Counted from the stretch's first letter, positions 17,199-27,480 are shown. The stretch is 64,000 nucleotides of DNA from Thermophagus sp052400625 (GCA_052400625.1 JBQTGH010000002.1); one strand, 5' to 3'. Notes: a model not told the origin generated them from the sequence alone. Numbers and translations: made by a program.

Positions 17199-17888
17199 TT
17201 ATTCCTGCTTGTCTTTTTTTGTCCGAACAAGAACTTCATCAATCATCCCATATTTTTTGGCTTCTTCGGCGGTCATCCAGTAATCGCGGTCCGAGTCTTT
17301 TTCCACTTTTTTGAAGGTGTTGCCGGTGTGTTCGGCAATAATTTCATAAAGCTCTTTTCTAAGTTTGAGGATTTCTCTCGCTGTTATTTCAATATCGGTA
17401 GCTTGTCCCTGGGCTCCCCCCATCGGCTGGTGAATCATTATTCTGGAATGTTTCAGGGCCGAACGTTTCCCCTTGGTACCGGCAGTTAACAAAACGGCGC
17501 CCATGGAAGCTGCCATCCCCGTACAGATGGTTTGAATATCCGACGAAATAAACTGCATGGTGTCATAAATTCCAAGGCCGGAGTGAACCGAACCGCCAGG
17601 GGTGTTAAAGTAGATGCTGATATCTTTGGTAGGATCTACCGAATCAAGATAGAGCAACTGTGCCTGGATGATGTTGGCGACATAATCGTCGATGGGTACC
17701 CCTAAAAAGATGATACGATCCATCATCAGCCGCGAGAAAACATCCATGCTGGCAACATTTAATTGCCTCTCTTCAATGATGGTAGGGGAGATATAACTGC
17801 TCGTAATGGCAGTGTATTGGTCCAGCACCAAACTGTTAATACCCCTGTGTTTGGTTGCATATTTCTGAAAGTCTTTTGGATCGATCAT
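17199..17888 (-). CDS. clpP: ATP-dependent Clp protease proteolytic subunit
   Basis: This 229-aa serine protease subunit has catalytic Ser128 in GMAASMGAVL and His153 in RIMIHQPMGGAQG; the third residue is expected in the later SDRDYWMTAEEA segment. The N-terminal ~35 residues exceed the mature E. coli protein and may be a propeptide. It follows tig (217 bp) and precedes clpX (58 bp), matching the conserved protein-quality-control cluster. Confidence 0.97.
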   Translation of the reverse strand: MIDPKDFQKYATKHRGINSLVLDQYTAITSSYISPTIIEERQLNVASMDVFSRLMMDRIIFLGVPIDDYVANIIQAQLLYLDSVDPTKDISIYFNTPGGSVHSGLGIYDTMQFISSDIQTICTGMAASMGAVLLTAGTKGKRSALKHSRIMIHQPMGGAQGQATDIEITAREILKLRKELYEIIAEHTGNTFKKVEKDSDRDYWMTAEEAKKYGMIDEVLVRTKKDKQE

Positions 17889-18104
17889 AGTTAAATGGTA
17901 TTTGTAATGTAATTACCTGCTAAGGTAGAAATAATTTGATCTGATTGGGACTTATGATTACATTTTAACCTGAAAACATAACCATTGACGAAATTAAAAG
18001 TTTTCACCAATCGGGAATATTTTCAGGTTAATTTGAAAATTAGTCTTTTAACGGACCCTCTCTGTTTGTTTTTCTTTTGGTCGCTTTATGGTTGGAAAGA
18101 GCGA

Positions 18105-19478
18105 TTACTTCTTTTTACTTTCCAATAGTTTGTTGAACTCTTCGCGAGATATTTCTTTGGTTTCAACTTTTAAAGCACCCTTGATATACTCCATGACCTT
18201 GTCATTGATAGCACCTTCGGCAAAATTACGCCGTTGCTCTTCGTTGTTGAGCATGTCCATGGCGTAGCTCTCAATATGTTCGTCAGGTACATTGTTGAGA
18301 CCGTATTGCATAAACTGCAGACGGGCCGATTTTTTAGCAAAGTTTAAAACGTCGTCCTGTTCAACCTTAAGCTCATTATCTTTAATCAACTTGTTGCGGA
18401 TAATTTGCCACTTAAGATCTTCCAGGAAGCCCGGCATATCTTTGTCAACTTGTTCTTCTGTGAGTGGATGTTCGTCTTTCCCCTGGTAGCTTGCCAAGAG
18501 CCAACGTTTCAGGAATTCTTCGGGGAGTTTTATGTCCACTTTCCCCATTAGTTTATCTCTGGCGTCCACCGAGAATTTATACTCGGATTCCATTTTAAGG
18601 GTATTCTCAAGGTCTTGTTTAACCTGGGCAGCGAACTCCTCTTCATTGGTTACTTTGCCGGGGCCAAAAATCTTGTCAAACAACTCCTGATTTAATTCAG
18701 GGTCAACATACTTGGTGATTTCGTTAATCTTGAAACTGAAATTCCCTTTTACGTTTTGTGCTTCTTCTTTGGAAATTTTTAATAAGTATGAAAGTTCGGT
18801 TTCATTGGGGAACGCCTTTTGCGGATCCAAAACGATTTCATCTCCCACTTTTGCACCCAGAACTTTTTTCTTTTCTTTCTCTTCCTTTATAATTGTTGTG
18901 GATAATACGGCATCTTCTGTTTTGATTCCATCTTCCAGTTCTTTACCGTCTTTATCGAGCTGAACAAAATTTCCTTTGAGGAGGCAGTTTTCATCAGCTT
19001 CTTCACATTTTTCGGCAGTTGCAAAACGACCGGTAATATTTTTTTTCTGGCCCTCTAACATATCATCTGTTACTTCGATGACATAGTAGGGGAGTTTTTC
19101 CCGTTTGGAAAGTTTCACCTCTATTTCGGGACTTAAACCCATATCAAAAGAAAACTTAAACTGTTCTTCATTTTCCAGATCTATGGGTTGATGTTTTTCT
19201 GAGGGGAGTGGTTCGCCCAGGATGTCCAGTTTGTTTTCGCTGATATATTTTGATAAGTTTTCCGAAACCAGCTTGTTGACTTCTTCAGCCAGAATTGCCT
19301 TTCCATACATTTTTTTTACCAAGCTTGCCGGTACTTTTCCGGGACGGAATCCCGGCATGTTGATCTTTTTACGGTAGTCCTTCAGGACTTTTTCAACGCG
19401 TGGTTCATAGTCGTCTTTCTGGACCGTGATGTGTACCACTGCATTCAAATCATCAATTTGCTCTTTTTCAATGTTCAT
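18105..19478 (-). CDS. tig: trigger factor (ribosome-associated chaperone)
   Basis: The 457-aa protein binds nascent chains at the ribosome exit tunnel. The N-terminal ribosome-binding domain contains the signature MPGFRPGKVPASLVKKMYG (about 40-58), followed by a degenerate FKBP-like middle domain (about 155-245) and a long helical C-terminal chaperone domain. The middle domain lacks the typical compact PPIase motif and holds an insertion, as in other Bacteroidota trigger factors. It heads the tig-clpP-clpX group and has a well-formed promoter at 19640-19670. Confidence 0.95.
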   Translation of the reverse strand: MNIEKEQIDDLNAVVHITVQKDDYEPRVEKVLKDYRKKINMPGFRPGKVPASLVKKMYGKAILAEEVNKLVSENLSKYISENKLDILGEPLPSEKHQPIDLENEEQFKFSFDMGLSPEIEVKLSKREKLPYYVIEVTDDMLEGQKKNITGRFATAEKCEEADENCLLKGNFVQLDKDGKELEDGIKTEDAVLSTTIIKEEKEKKKVLGAKVGDEIVLDPQKAFPNETELSYLLKISKEEAQNVKGNFSFKINEITKYVDPELNQELFDKIFGPGKVTNEEEFAAQVKQDLENTLKMESEYKFSVDARDKLMGKVDIKLPEEFLKRWLLASYQGKDEHPLTEEQVDKDMPGFLEDLKWQIIRNKLIKDNELKVEQDDVLNFAKKSARLQFMQYGLNNVPDEHIESYAMDMLNNEEQRRNFAEGAINDKVMEYIKGALKVETKEISREEFNKLLESKKK

Positions 19479-19639
19479 GTGAAAACTTTTTGTTTGTTAG
19501 GCCATTTATGGTCCCTTTTTGAGGGCCTATACCGCGTCGAACTTTTAGTTAGTTTGGTGTTTGACACCATTGCTCAATTCTATGCTTCAAAATATGCTTT
19601 GATCAGGTGTCTTGTAATCTCTGTTGGTAAAAACGATTG

Positions 19640-19670
19640 CAAAGATAATGAAGCATTTACAAGTTGCCAA
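19640..19670 (-). promoter_or_regulatory. tig promoter (TTG-N20-TATCTTTG)
   Basis: On the minus strand, TTG (19668-19670), exactly 20 bp, then TATCTTTG (19640-19647). Both elements match the Bacteroidota housekeeping consensus. The leader to the tig ATG would be about 155 nt. Confidence 0.8.
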
Positions 19671-19736
19671 AAAGTTGATTCATGCAATACCCGATTTTGA
19701 GAAAATTAACGTCTTTTTTCATTCATCGGGGTGCAT

Positions 19737-19773
19737 AAAAAACCGCCAAAGGGATTAATCCCCGAGGCGGTTT
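19737..19773 (-). terminator. terminator downstream of tRNA-Leu
   Basis: Read on the minus strand: AAACCGCC, an inner GGGATTAATCCC pairing, GGCGGTTTTTT. The outer stem ACCGCC/GGCGGT is followed by a T-run, directly after the tRNA 3' end. Confidence 0.85.
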
Positions 19774-19777
19774 CTTG

Positions 19778-19859
19778 TGCGGACGGAGGGACTCGAACCC
19801 ACACGCCTTTCGGCACTAGATCCTAAATCTAGCGCGGCTACCAATTACGCCACGTCCGC
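19778..19859 (-). tRNA. tRNA-Leu (anticodon UAG)
   Basis: The minus-strand sequence folds as a class II tRNA. The 7-bp acceptor stem is GCGGACG/CGTCCGC. The anticodon loop TTTAGGA with stem CTAGA/TCTAG gives anticodon TAG, reading CUN Leu codons. There is a long variable arm (TGCCGAAAGGCG), a T-arm GTGGGTTCGAGTCCC and discriminator A. CCA is not encoded. Confidence 0.97.
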
Positions 19860-19919
19860 TTTTTGCGGATGCGAATTTCAGGAAAATTTTTTCCTTTTCC
19901 AAAAATATGGTTAAAAAAA

Positions 19920-20687
19920 TTAGGAATTTTGCGTTTGGTCGAAATTCCTTCGTCGCAGTTCGAAGTCATCTCCCAGGTATACTCTTCTAACATCCGGATC
20001 TTCGGCCAGCTCTTCTGCGGTCCCTGCCTTCAGTATATTTCCTTCGAAAAGCAGGTAGGCTCGGTCGGTTATGGAAAGCGTTTCGTGAACATTATGGTCT
20101 GTAATCAAAATGCCAATATTTTTGTACTTCAATTTGGCGACAATTTCCTGAATATCCCTTACTGCAATGGGGTCTACTCCTGCGAAGGGCTCATCCAGTA
20201 GAATAAACTTGGGATTAATGGCGAGGGCCCGGGCTATCTCGGTTCTCCGTCTCTCTCCACCGGACAATTGGATGCCCATGCTTTTACGGATATGTCCCAA
20301 CCCGAATTCATTGATCAATTCTTCGAGTCTTTGCTTTTGGTATTCTTTGCTATAATTGGTCATTTGTAATACAGACCTGATATTGTCTTCAACGCTGAGT
20401 TTTCTGAAGACGCTTGCCTCTTGTGCCAAATAGCCAATCCCCTTTTGTGCTCTCCGGTAGACCGGTTCATTGGTGATTAAATCCTGATCCAGATAAATTT
20501 CTCCACCGTTAGGTTTAATCAATCCGACAATCATGTAAAAAGTGGTGGTTTTCCCGGCTCCGTTGGGGCCTAGCAAACCGACAATTTCGCCCTGCTTTAC
20601 TTCCACAGAAACGCCCTTTACTACCGTACGGTTACGGTATTTTTTAATTAGTGTGTCTGTATATAATCGCATTCTTTGTTCCGCCAT
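19920..20687 (-). CDS. lptB: LPS export ABC transporter ATP-binding protein LptB
   Basis: The 255-aa ATPase powers lipopolysaccharide extraction from the inner membrane with LptFG. Walker A is GPNGAGKT (about 38-45), the signature is LSGGERRRTEIARAL, and Walker B with D-loop is LLDEPFAGVDP. The RRRTEIARAL signature and FRKLSVEDNI segment distinguish LptB from generic ABC ATPases. It is a single gene, upstream of tRNA-Leu and downstream of tatC on the same strand, with 60 bp to the tRNA. Confidence 0.95.
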   Translation of the reverse strand: MAEQRMRLYTDTLIKKYRNRTVVKGVSVEVKQGEIVGLLGPNGAGKTTTFYMIVGLIKPNGGEIYLDQDLITNEPVYRRAQKGIGYLAQEASVFRKLSVEDNIRSVLQMTNYSKEYQKQRLEELINEFGLGHIRKSMGIQLSGGERRRTEIARALAINPKFILLDEPFAGVDPIAVRDIQEIVAKLKYKNIGILITDHNVHETLSITDRAYLLFEGNILKAGTAEELAEDPDVRRVYLGDDFELRRRNFDQTQNS

Positions 20688-20920
20688 GATCTTAAAATCT
20701 AATTCAATTATAAACCTTTGAAAAAGTATCAGGAATATAATTCTTGGTTTTATGTGAATTTTGCCGTTCTCTTATGGAAGTAAGAGAACTTGTTTCCATG
20801 TCTTATCCCCAAAAGCTCTGACCGTTTTAGTGTTTTTGTACTTGCTTCATTCAATCTTTTAATCACTAATAGCTAAAATCAATAGAATAACCATGATGAT
20901 TTATGACTGTTGAAGGATGG

Positions 20921-21739
20921 TTATTTAAGTTTTAAAGCTTTTTCTTTGCGTGCTTCAACACCTCTTGCAATAATAATGCCTGCTTCATATAAAAGAATCA
21001 GGGGCAGACAAACCAGAATTTGACTAATAACATCCGGTGGGGTGATGATGGCCGCAAGAGCCAAAGTGACAACAATTGAATGACGACGATATTTTTTTAA
21101 TGTGTCTGCAGTGACTAAACCAACTTTGCTTAAAAAATAGATGAACATGGGTAGTTCGAACAATATCCCGCTTGCCAGAATTATTGATGATACGGTACTG
21201 ATATAAGATCCGAGGTTCACAATGTTGTCTACCTGTTCACTTACTTTATAATTGCCCAGAAAATGAACAGACAAAGGACATATAATATAATAGGCGAACA
21301 ATATTCCTATCGTGAATAGAATGGATGCAAAAAAGATGGCACCGCGACTCTGTTCAATTTCTTCTTTATATAAAGCCGGTTTAATAAAACGCCAAAATTC
21401 CCAGAAAATTAGAGGAAAGGCAGCAATAATTCCTGCGAGGAATGAGATCCATAAATGCGTAGTGAACTGCCCTGTCATGTTGATATTTTGCAGAGAAAGA
21501 GGTGTTTGGTTGATGCATAGAGCAGACATCCCGAGATTATTTCCAACCTTACACAGAAAACTATTGGTGAAAAACTCCGGCTTGCTGGGCCCTAATAATA
21601 TAACATCAAATACAATGTTTTTGGAAATAAATGCCAAAACTGCAAAAACGAAAATATATAATAACGATCTGACCAAATGCCAGCGCAGCTCCTCTAGGTG
21701 TTCAAGAAATGACATTTCAGCCTGGCTCTTCTTACTCAT
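20921..21739 (-). CDS. tatC: Sec-independent protein translocase TatC
   Basis: The 272-aa polytopic protein forms the twin-arginine signal receptor. The N-terminal EMSFLEHLEELRWHLVRSL is diagnostic, including the conserved Glu and Arg of the cytosolic face, and six membrane segments follow. FWEFWRFIKPALYKEE (about 128-143) is the conserved loop with Glu. There is an insertion with two Cys residues (KVGNNLGMSALC) in the first periplasmic loop, common in Bacteroidota. No tatA/B gene is adjacent. Confidence 0.95.
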   Translation of the reverse strand: MSKKSQAEMSFLEHLEELRWHLVRSLLYIFVFAVLAFISKNIVFDVILLGPSKPEFFTNSFLCKVGNNLGMSALCINQTPLSLQNINMTGQFTTHLWISFLAGIIAAFPLIFWEFWRFIKPALYKEEIEQSRGAIFFASILFTIGILFAYYIICPLSVHFLGNYKVSEQVDNIVNLGSYISTVSSIILASGILFELPMFIYFLSKVGLVTADTLKKYRRHSIVVTLALAAIITPPDVISQILVCLPLILLYEAGIIIARGVEARKEKALKLK

Positions 21740-22137
21740 ATCCGGATAGCTACATTTGAATATTTATTGACCCAATCCTAAACCTTTTTGATCGTACGAA
21801 GATAAAAACACTTTCCCAATTATTTGTTTTTACCCGGGCGATTTTATATCTTCAATATGTTTTTATTGAATAATCCGTCCCAATAGGCTTGATTCCTGAA
21901 TAATGAAATCCCCTAGATGAAATTTTTGGACCGATTAAATGTTATTGAACTCTTTCACTGACTCGCACTAACCATTATTTACCCACCTTTTGAAAATGTT
22001 ATACATTTTTAAAATGACAAAATGTTATACGGTATTTATAAATATCTATTAATTTTGTTGGTTTTGATGGTCAAGAAGGAAATGAAAAATAACAGTCTGA
22101 TATTGTGAAGGATATTGTGAAATAGTTAGATTTTGTT
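21740..22137. other. 398-bp divergent intergenic region tatC/recQ
   Basis: AT-rich and without a recognisable gene. The only element noted is a TAATTTTG -7 box at 22051-22058 for recQ. Confidence 0.5.
22051..22058 (+). promoter_or_regulatory. -7 box (TAATTTTG) for recQ
   Basis: TAATTTTG fits TAnnTTTG and lies 80 bp before the recQ ATG; no TTG occurs at the expected -33 distance. Confidence 0.35.
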
Positions 22138-24318
22138 ATGACTAAACAGGTTGACCTTAAAAGGTATTTAAAAAAGCACTTTGGTTTCGACACATTTAAG
22201 GGAAACCAAGAAGACATTATCAAAAATGTTCTTAATGGTAACGATACTTTTGTATTGATGCCAACAGGAGGTGGAAAGTCGCTTTGCTATCAGTTACCGG
22301 CATTGATACTGGATGGTACAGCCATCGTCATCTCTCCCTTAATTGCCTTGATGAAGAATCAGGTAGATGCAATGCGGAATTTTAGTGAAGATGATGGAAT
22401 TGCTCACTTTTTAAATTCTTCTTTGACAAAATCTGCTATTCAACAGGTTAAGGATGATGTGGTTGCCGGGAGAACAAGGCTGTTGTATGTTGCGCCGGAA
22501 TCGCTGACCAAAGAAGAGAACATTCAATTTCTTAAGCAAGTAAAGATCTCATTCTATGCTGTGGATGAGGCCCATTGTATTTCTGAATGGGGACATGACT
22601 TCCGGCCGGAATACAGAAGAATTCGGCCGATTATTAATGAGATTGGAGAAGCTCCTGTCATCGCTTTAACGGCTACGGCTACACCTAAAGTGCAACATGA
22701 TATTCAGAAAAATCTCGGCATGTTGGATGCTAAGGTTTTTAAGTCATCTTTTAATCGCCCTAACCTCTACTATGAGGTACAGCCAAAGGTTAATGCTACG
22801 AGGGAGATTATTAAGATTTTGAAGGATAATCAAGGGAAGTCGGCTATTATTTATTGCTTGAGTAGAAAGAAAGTGGAGGAGCTGGCCGAAACGCTTGTCG
22901 TAAACGGAATTAAGGCTCTTCCCTATCATGCAGGGATGGATGCAGGTACCAGAAGCAAAAATCAGGATAAATTTCTGATGGAGGAGATCGATGTCATTGT
23001 TGCAACCATCGCTTTCGGAATGGGAATTGACAAACCGGATGTCCGTTTGGTTATTCACTATGACATACCCAAAAGTTTGGAAGGCTATTATCAGGAAACC
23101 GGAAGGGCAGGACGCGATGGTGGGGAAGGTAAGTGCATTGCTTTTTACAGCTATAAGGACATCCAAAAACTCGAAAAATTTATGCAGGGTAAACCCCTTG
23201 CAGAACAGGAGATTGGGAAGCAATTGTTGCTTGAAACAGTGGCTTATGCCGAATCTTCCTTATGTCGAAGAAAAACCTTATTGCATTACTTTGGCGAAGA
23301 TTATACCGTTGAAAATTGTGGTGCTTGTGACAATTGTCTTAATCCTAAAGAACAGTTCGAAGGAAAAGATTATATTGTGAAGCTGCTGAAAGTTGTGCAT
23401 GAACTTAAGGAAAAGTTTAAAACCGAATATGTTGTTGATGTTCTGATCGGGAAGGTCACTAGCGTGGTTAAGTCGTACCATCATCATGAACTGGATATTT
23501 TTGGTTGTGGAGATGATGAGGATGAAAAATTCTGGCTGGCTGTGGTTCGACAATCACTTGTGGCTGGTTTGCTGTCGAAAGATATTGAAAACTACGGGCT
23601 TCTTAAATTAACCGATAAGGGGCATGAGTATATCAAAAAACCTTATAGCATCCGTCTTGCCAAGGATCATGATTTCGACGAGATGGAGCAGGAGTCTCTT
23701 TCTGCTGGAGGAACGGCAGCTCTCGATAGCGCTCTTTTTTCGATGCTGAAAGATCTTCGTAAGAAAATTTCTAAGAAGAAAAATCTGCCACCATTTGTAA
23801 TCTTTCAGGATACTTCTCTGGAAGCAATGGCGACCTACTATCCCATTACCGTTGAGGAGCTGCAGAATATGCCTGGAGTAGGGGCCGGAAAAGCTAAAAG
23901 GTACGGATCAGATTTTATTAAACTGATCCAGAAACATGTTGAAGAGAATGAGATTGAGCGACCTATGGATATGGTCGTCAAAACAGTGGCCAATAAGAGT
24001 AAATTAAAGGTTTCCATTATACAAAGTATTGATCGTCAAATTTCTTTGGATGATATTGCAGAATCTAAAGGAATTGATCTTCTTGATTTGCTGAAAGAGA
24101 TTGAGTCTATTGTTTATTCCGGAACACGCGTGAATATTGATTATTACATTAATCAGGTAATGGATGAAGAACATCGGGATGATATTTTTTATTATTTCAA
24201 AGAGGATGCAGAAACTGATGATATCGGCGTGGCCCTCGATGAGTTGGGAGAAGATGAATACTCGGAGGAGGATGTAAGAATGGTGCGGATTAAATTTATC
24301 TCTGAAGTTGGAAATTAA
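22138..24318 (+). CDS. recQ: ATP-dependent DNA helicase RecQ
   Basis: At 726 aa it is longer than E. coli RecQ. Helicase motifs in order: TGGGKS (43-48), DEAH box VDEAHCISEWGHDF (142-155), TATATPKV, AFGMGIDKPDVR and the motif VI QETGRAGRDG. A zinc site follows (CRRK...CGACDNC), then the RQC winged helix (about 405-520) and an HRDC domain (about 530-610; LQNMPGVGAGKAKRYG). About 100 extra C-terminal residues, very acidic at the end, contain a helix-turn-helix-like segment as in other Bacteroidota RecQ proteins. It unwinds DNA in recombination and fork repair. Confidence 0.96.
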   Translation: MTKQVDLKRYLKKHFGFDTFKGNQEDIIKNVLNGNDTFVLMPTGGGKSLCYQLPALILDGTAIVISPLIALMKNQVDAMRNFSEDDGIAHFLNSSLTKSAIQQVKDDVVAGRTRLLYVAPESLTKEENIQFLKQVKISFYAVDEAHCISEWGHDFRPEYRRIRPIINEIGEAPVIALTATATPKVQHDIQKNLGMLDAKVFKSSFNRPNLYYEVQPKVNATREIIKILKDNQGKSAIIYCLSRKKVEELAETLVVNGIKALPYHAGMDAGTRSKNQDKFLMEEIDVIVATIAFGMGIDKPDVRLVIHYDIPKSLEGYYQETGRAGRDGGEGKCIAFYSYKDIQKLEKFMQGKPLAEQEIGKQLLLETVAYAESSLCRRKTLLHYFGEDYTVENCGACDNCLNPKEQFEGKDYIVKLLKVVHELKEKFKTEYVVDVLIGKVTSVVKSYHHHELDIFGCGDDEDEKFWLAVVRQSLVAGLLSKDIENYGLLKLTDKGHEYIKKPYSIRLAKDHDFDEMEQESLSAGGTAALDSALFSMLKDLRKKISKKKNLPPFVIFQDTSLEAMATYYPITVEELQNMPGVGAGKAKRYGSDFIKLIQKHVEENEIERPMDMVVKTVANKSKLKVSIIQSIDRQISLDDIAESKGIDLLDLLKEIESIVYSGTRVNIDYYINQVMDEEHRDDIFYYFKEDAETDDIGVALDELGEDEYSEEDVRMVRIKFISEVGN

Positions 24319-24369
24319 GGCAGTTGGAAAAGAACTTTTTTATTCATTCTGTTTAGTGGAAGGCAGTCT

Positions 24370-24409
24370 CATCCCAATGGCAGTCGGAATTTTCCGTCTT
24401 GTTGGGATG
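24370..24409. terminator. hairpin between convergent recQ and HhH gene
   Basis: CATCCCAA and TTGGGATG (8 bp) enclose a second pairing GTCGGAA/TTCCG. There is no U-run directly after it on either strand, so it may be a processing or weak termination structure. Confidence 0.4.
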
Positions 24410-24451
24410 CATTAAAGCTATAGAAGAAGATTATATATCCCCTTTTTTTAT

Positions 24452-26476
24452 TTAGAATTTAATTCTTAACTGTAGCGTAAGGTTTGTTTTTTTGTTGGAA
24501 AGAATTTGCTGATAGCCACTTCCGATAATATCTCTGTCGTAAAAATGCCACCTGGCCCATCGGAACCATACGTGGGCATTTTTTGTCATTTTGTAATTGA
24601 GTAGCAACAGAAAACGGCTGCCTTTTCCTGCATAGGCCGGTACTGAAAGTGAATATAAAACGTCCGGTTCATAGGCATAAATTCGGGTGGCATAATTCGA
24701 AGTACTAAATAGTGCATATCGAGACGTTAGGGTGAGTTTCTTTTGGAGGGTTATCCATTTTATGTCTTGTGAAATCAGATGGCCTTCTTCTCTTTGATCT
24801 TCGCAACTGATGTATTGCCATTGTAGAAGAGTTGTAAATTGTAATTGCTCTGACAGTTGCTGGCGATATTGTCCTTTTAACTGGTCAATATTTTGGTAGG
24901 TTATGGCATTTTCATTATTGGAAACAATGTTTTTCTGTTTTTCTCTGTGACGGAATTTTATGTAGAGGGTCCTGTCTTGGCCAAAGGATTTTTCAATATG
25001 TGTCATCCAGTCGAATCCTGAAGAGGGAGCATCTATTTCATATTGAAGCCAGTCAAATCGAAAATAATCAAAATAGGAGGATAATGTGAAGAAAGGAAGT
25101 TCCCAGCTTATTCCGGTATAAATTCCCGTTTCGCCGGAAAATTTGCTGCTTTCTGTCAACGGACCTGCCAATGGCGCTTGGTATTTGACAGGAATTTTTC
25201 TTTGAGTTATGGCCAATGAAAATCCCGAAGCCGCATTCCAGGTGAAACCATTGTAAAAGGCAGAGTAAGAAAAATTATCAAATGCTGCTTCACCAAAAAA
25301 AAGGATGTTTTTTGAAGTTATTATATAAGAGATCCAACTATTTTGGTTTTGTTTTCCTTCAAATGAAAACTGGCTATAGGGGACTTTATTTGGGCATAAT
25401 GGGTGGTTGAGATTATAGTATAAATGACCGGCTTCCAGTTTAAACCTTTTTCCAGAATAAGAAAGTCTCCCTCCCGAAACAACCTCTTTTGTATTATGTC
25501 TTTGTTCAAGTTCTGTTTTGGTGCGATGTAAGCCATCTTCACGCAAACTGGTAATGCAGCTGTCCGAACTGTTCCTTCCGTCTCTTTTTCGTATTGAAAA
25601 AAAAGGGGAGAAAGATAGATTCTCTTTTTTTAGGGTAAGAAAACCTCCGTTCAACCCGGATGTTTCTGATGTTGATAAGGAAGGACGAAAAGGCGATTGG
25701 CGGTTTCGAATAGAAAGGCTTAATGAGCTTTTTCTAAGGGGAATTCCGGATTGAACGGCTAATCCCTGTCCGGCACTCATTTGAAAACGCCCCATTCCCA
25801 CTTCTTTGATCCAACTGTTTTTTGGTTTGTAGTAGACATAACCGGAAAGCAAGTCGAAAGTCTTAATCTCTTTGCTGAATATTGGTTCGCCTTCATCTTT
25901 TTCAGCGATTAATCCGGCACTTATACCTTTGTTTGTATTTATTTCGAGCCTGTTGAGCCATTTTAGCCGATTGCCGGCGTATGGTGTTTCGCCTTCCTCA
26001 TTGGGAATGAATCCTTTTGCTTTTTCAGGTTGAAGGAGACCGCGAATAAAGAGATCGCCCCATATTGTTAATGATGAAGGTTCTTTGTCTGGAGGACCAA
26101 AAAATATGAGTGGTTCAAGGTATTTGATTGTTTCTATTTTCAACCCTTCCACGGCTTGTAATTCGTAGATAGAAAGATATGGGCCGTTTACATACCTTTG
26201 GAAAAGAATGTTTTCTATCTGCTTGTCTGATAAGAAAAAGATGCGTTCCAGCTCTTCCCGATCGGCGGTGTTGATATTGAGGGGGTTTTTAGCTAGAAAT
26301 AGCAGCTCTTCAATTAACGGAGTAATGTTTTCTTCATCGATTTCTGCGCCATAATCGGAGGCAATGTTTTCAGCCCATTGCTGCAGATCAATTGGGTTTT
26401 GTGCATTTAAAATCCCATTGAGCCCACCTATTAGAATTGAAAGGGTTAGCAGTAACGTTTTTTCCAAGCGGATCAT
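24452..26476 (-). CDS. helix-hairpin-helix (ComEA-like) domain protein with beta-barrel-like C-terminus
   Basis: The 674-aa product has an N-terminal signal peptide (LLLTLSILIGGLNGILNAQ), then a ComEA-type HhH region at about residues 58-120 (PLNINTADREELERI and LQAVEGLKIETI). The long remainder consists of alternating aromatic-rich amphipathic strands typical of an outer-membrane barrel, ending LTLQLRIKF with a terminal Phe. Proteins of this layout are widespread in Bacteroidota and are annotated only as HhH-domain proteins. A role in DNA uptake or outer-membrane biology is an inference. It is followed on the same strand by nothing closer than recQ's end. Confidence 0.75.
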   Translation of the reverse strand: MIRLEKTLLLTLSILIGGLNGILNAQNPIDLQQWAENIASDYGAEIDEENITPLIEELLFLAKNPLNINTADREELERIFFLSDKQIENILFQRYVNGPYLSIYELQAVEGLKIETIKYLEPLIFFGPPDKEPSSLTIWGDLFIRGLLQPEKAKGFIPNEEGETPYAGNRLKWLNRLEINTNKGISAGLIAEKDEGEPIFSKEIKTFDLLSGYVYYKPKNSWIKEVGMGRFQMSAGQGLAVQSGIPLRKSSLSLSIRNRQSPFRPSLSTSETSGLNGGFLTLKKENLSFSPFFSIRKRDGRNSSDSCITSLREDGLHRTKTELEQRHNTKEVVSGGRLSYSGKRFKLEAGHLYYNLNHPLCPNKVPYSQFSFEGKQNQNSWISYIITSKNILFFGEAAFDNFSYSAFYNGFTWNAASGFSLAITQRKIPVKYQAPLAGPLTESSKFSGETGIYTGISWELPFFTLSSYFDYFRFDWLQYEIDAPSSGFDWMTHIEKSFGQDRTLYIKFRHREKQKNIVSNNENAITYQNIDQLKGQYRQQLSEQLQFTTLLQWQYISCEDQREEGHLISQDIKWITLQKKLTLTSRYALFSTSNYATRIYAYEPDVLYSLSVPAYAGKGSRFLLLLNYKMTKNAHVWFRWARWHFYDRDIIGSGYQQILSNKKTNLTLQLRIKF

Positions 26477-26646
26477 AGTTTCTCTCCTTTCTACTTACAA
26501 GCTAAATAGAGCATGTTTTTGTTTTCATTAGTAAGGTATTGGGTAAAAGAAGCCATGTTGTTTTTTATTGCTAGCGTCAACTTTCCGGGAGACAAAAACT
26601 TTGATAAAGCCAATAAGAAGTTGTTGTGCGATCTCCATTGAATTGG

Positions 26647-27480
26647 TTACTTATGCGATTTTTTTGTGAATGAATAAATGATCCCCGCTGTAGAGCTCAT
26701 TCCTAGTTGATCATGGTGATTGGCTGCAAACCGGAATTCAATGTTATTCCAGCCTATATTTGCGCCAACAGCAATCCGGATGGGCTTTGCTGAAATGGCT
26801 CCGCATAATTCGACCATTTTATGAGTTCGTGCATTCAGAGCAAATGAATATACCGGTTCAGCGTAGTCGGACCGGTGAAGAATATCTATAGTCAACAGCA
26901 ATGATGGTGAGATTTTCGTTATACATGCTGCTGATAAAGACGAAGGTATAGGTTGGTTGTTAAAGTCTCCTGAGAAACTTTGTCGTGCAGGATTGTTAAT
27001 GGAAATAGCAATGTCTGTGTTTCTTAATGCATGATACCTGAAACCGGCATCCACAACCAGAATTCCTAATGTCCGGTCATTTTGGATTTGCCTCATCAGA
27101 TATTCAAATCGACATCCAAGCTTTAAATTTGGAGAAATAGATCTGGCTGTCGTAACATTTATATATTGGATATTAAAAAGATTGTCACCATACCGGGAAT
27201 AGGCCAGCCCGACATTGATCAATGGGAATGGAAAAATGGAGAATATAGTTTGTGTGCTTAAGGCGTTTAATCCAAACGCATTGTGGTAGCCCGCCCCTGT
27301 AACCGGCCTGCGAATAGTGGATATCCCTGAAGGATTGGTGAATACGGACCAAACTGTAGTGTCGCTGGCTCCCGAAAGTCCTAATGCTGAAGTCGCCGGG
27401 GACGGAAAATCATATGTCTGGGCATTTAAACAGAGTGTATTTACAACCAGGAGCCCATAGAAATAAATATTCCTGAACAT
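26647..27480 (-). CDS. PorV/PorQ-like outer-membrane protein
   Basis: The 277-aa protein has a signal peptide (FYGLLVVNTLCLNAQT) and a start of the mature region, SALGLSGASDTTVWSVFTNP, that fits the PorV/PorQ family (a small FadL-like barrel used around type IX secretion). The rest is built from amphipathic beta strands with Tyr/Phe caps. The assignment is from the N-terminal pattern and strand periodicity only. It is followed upstream by a membrane protein gene (27564) on the same strand. Confidence 0.6.
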   Translation of the reverse strand: MFRNIYFYGLLVVNTLCLNAQTYDFPSPATSALGLSGASDTTVWSVFTNPSGISTIRRPVTGAGYHNAFGLNALSTQTIFSIFPFPLINVGLAYSRYGDNLFNIQYINVTTARSISPNLKLGCRFEYLMRQIQNDRTLGILVVDAGFRYHALRNTDIAISINNPARQSFSGDFNNQPIPSSLSAACITKISPSLLLTIDILHRSDYAEPVYSFALNARTHKMVELCGAISAKPIRIAVGANIGWNNIEFRFAANHHDQLGMSSTAGIIYSFTKKSHK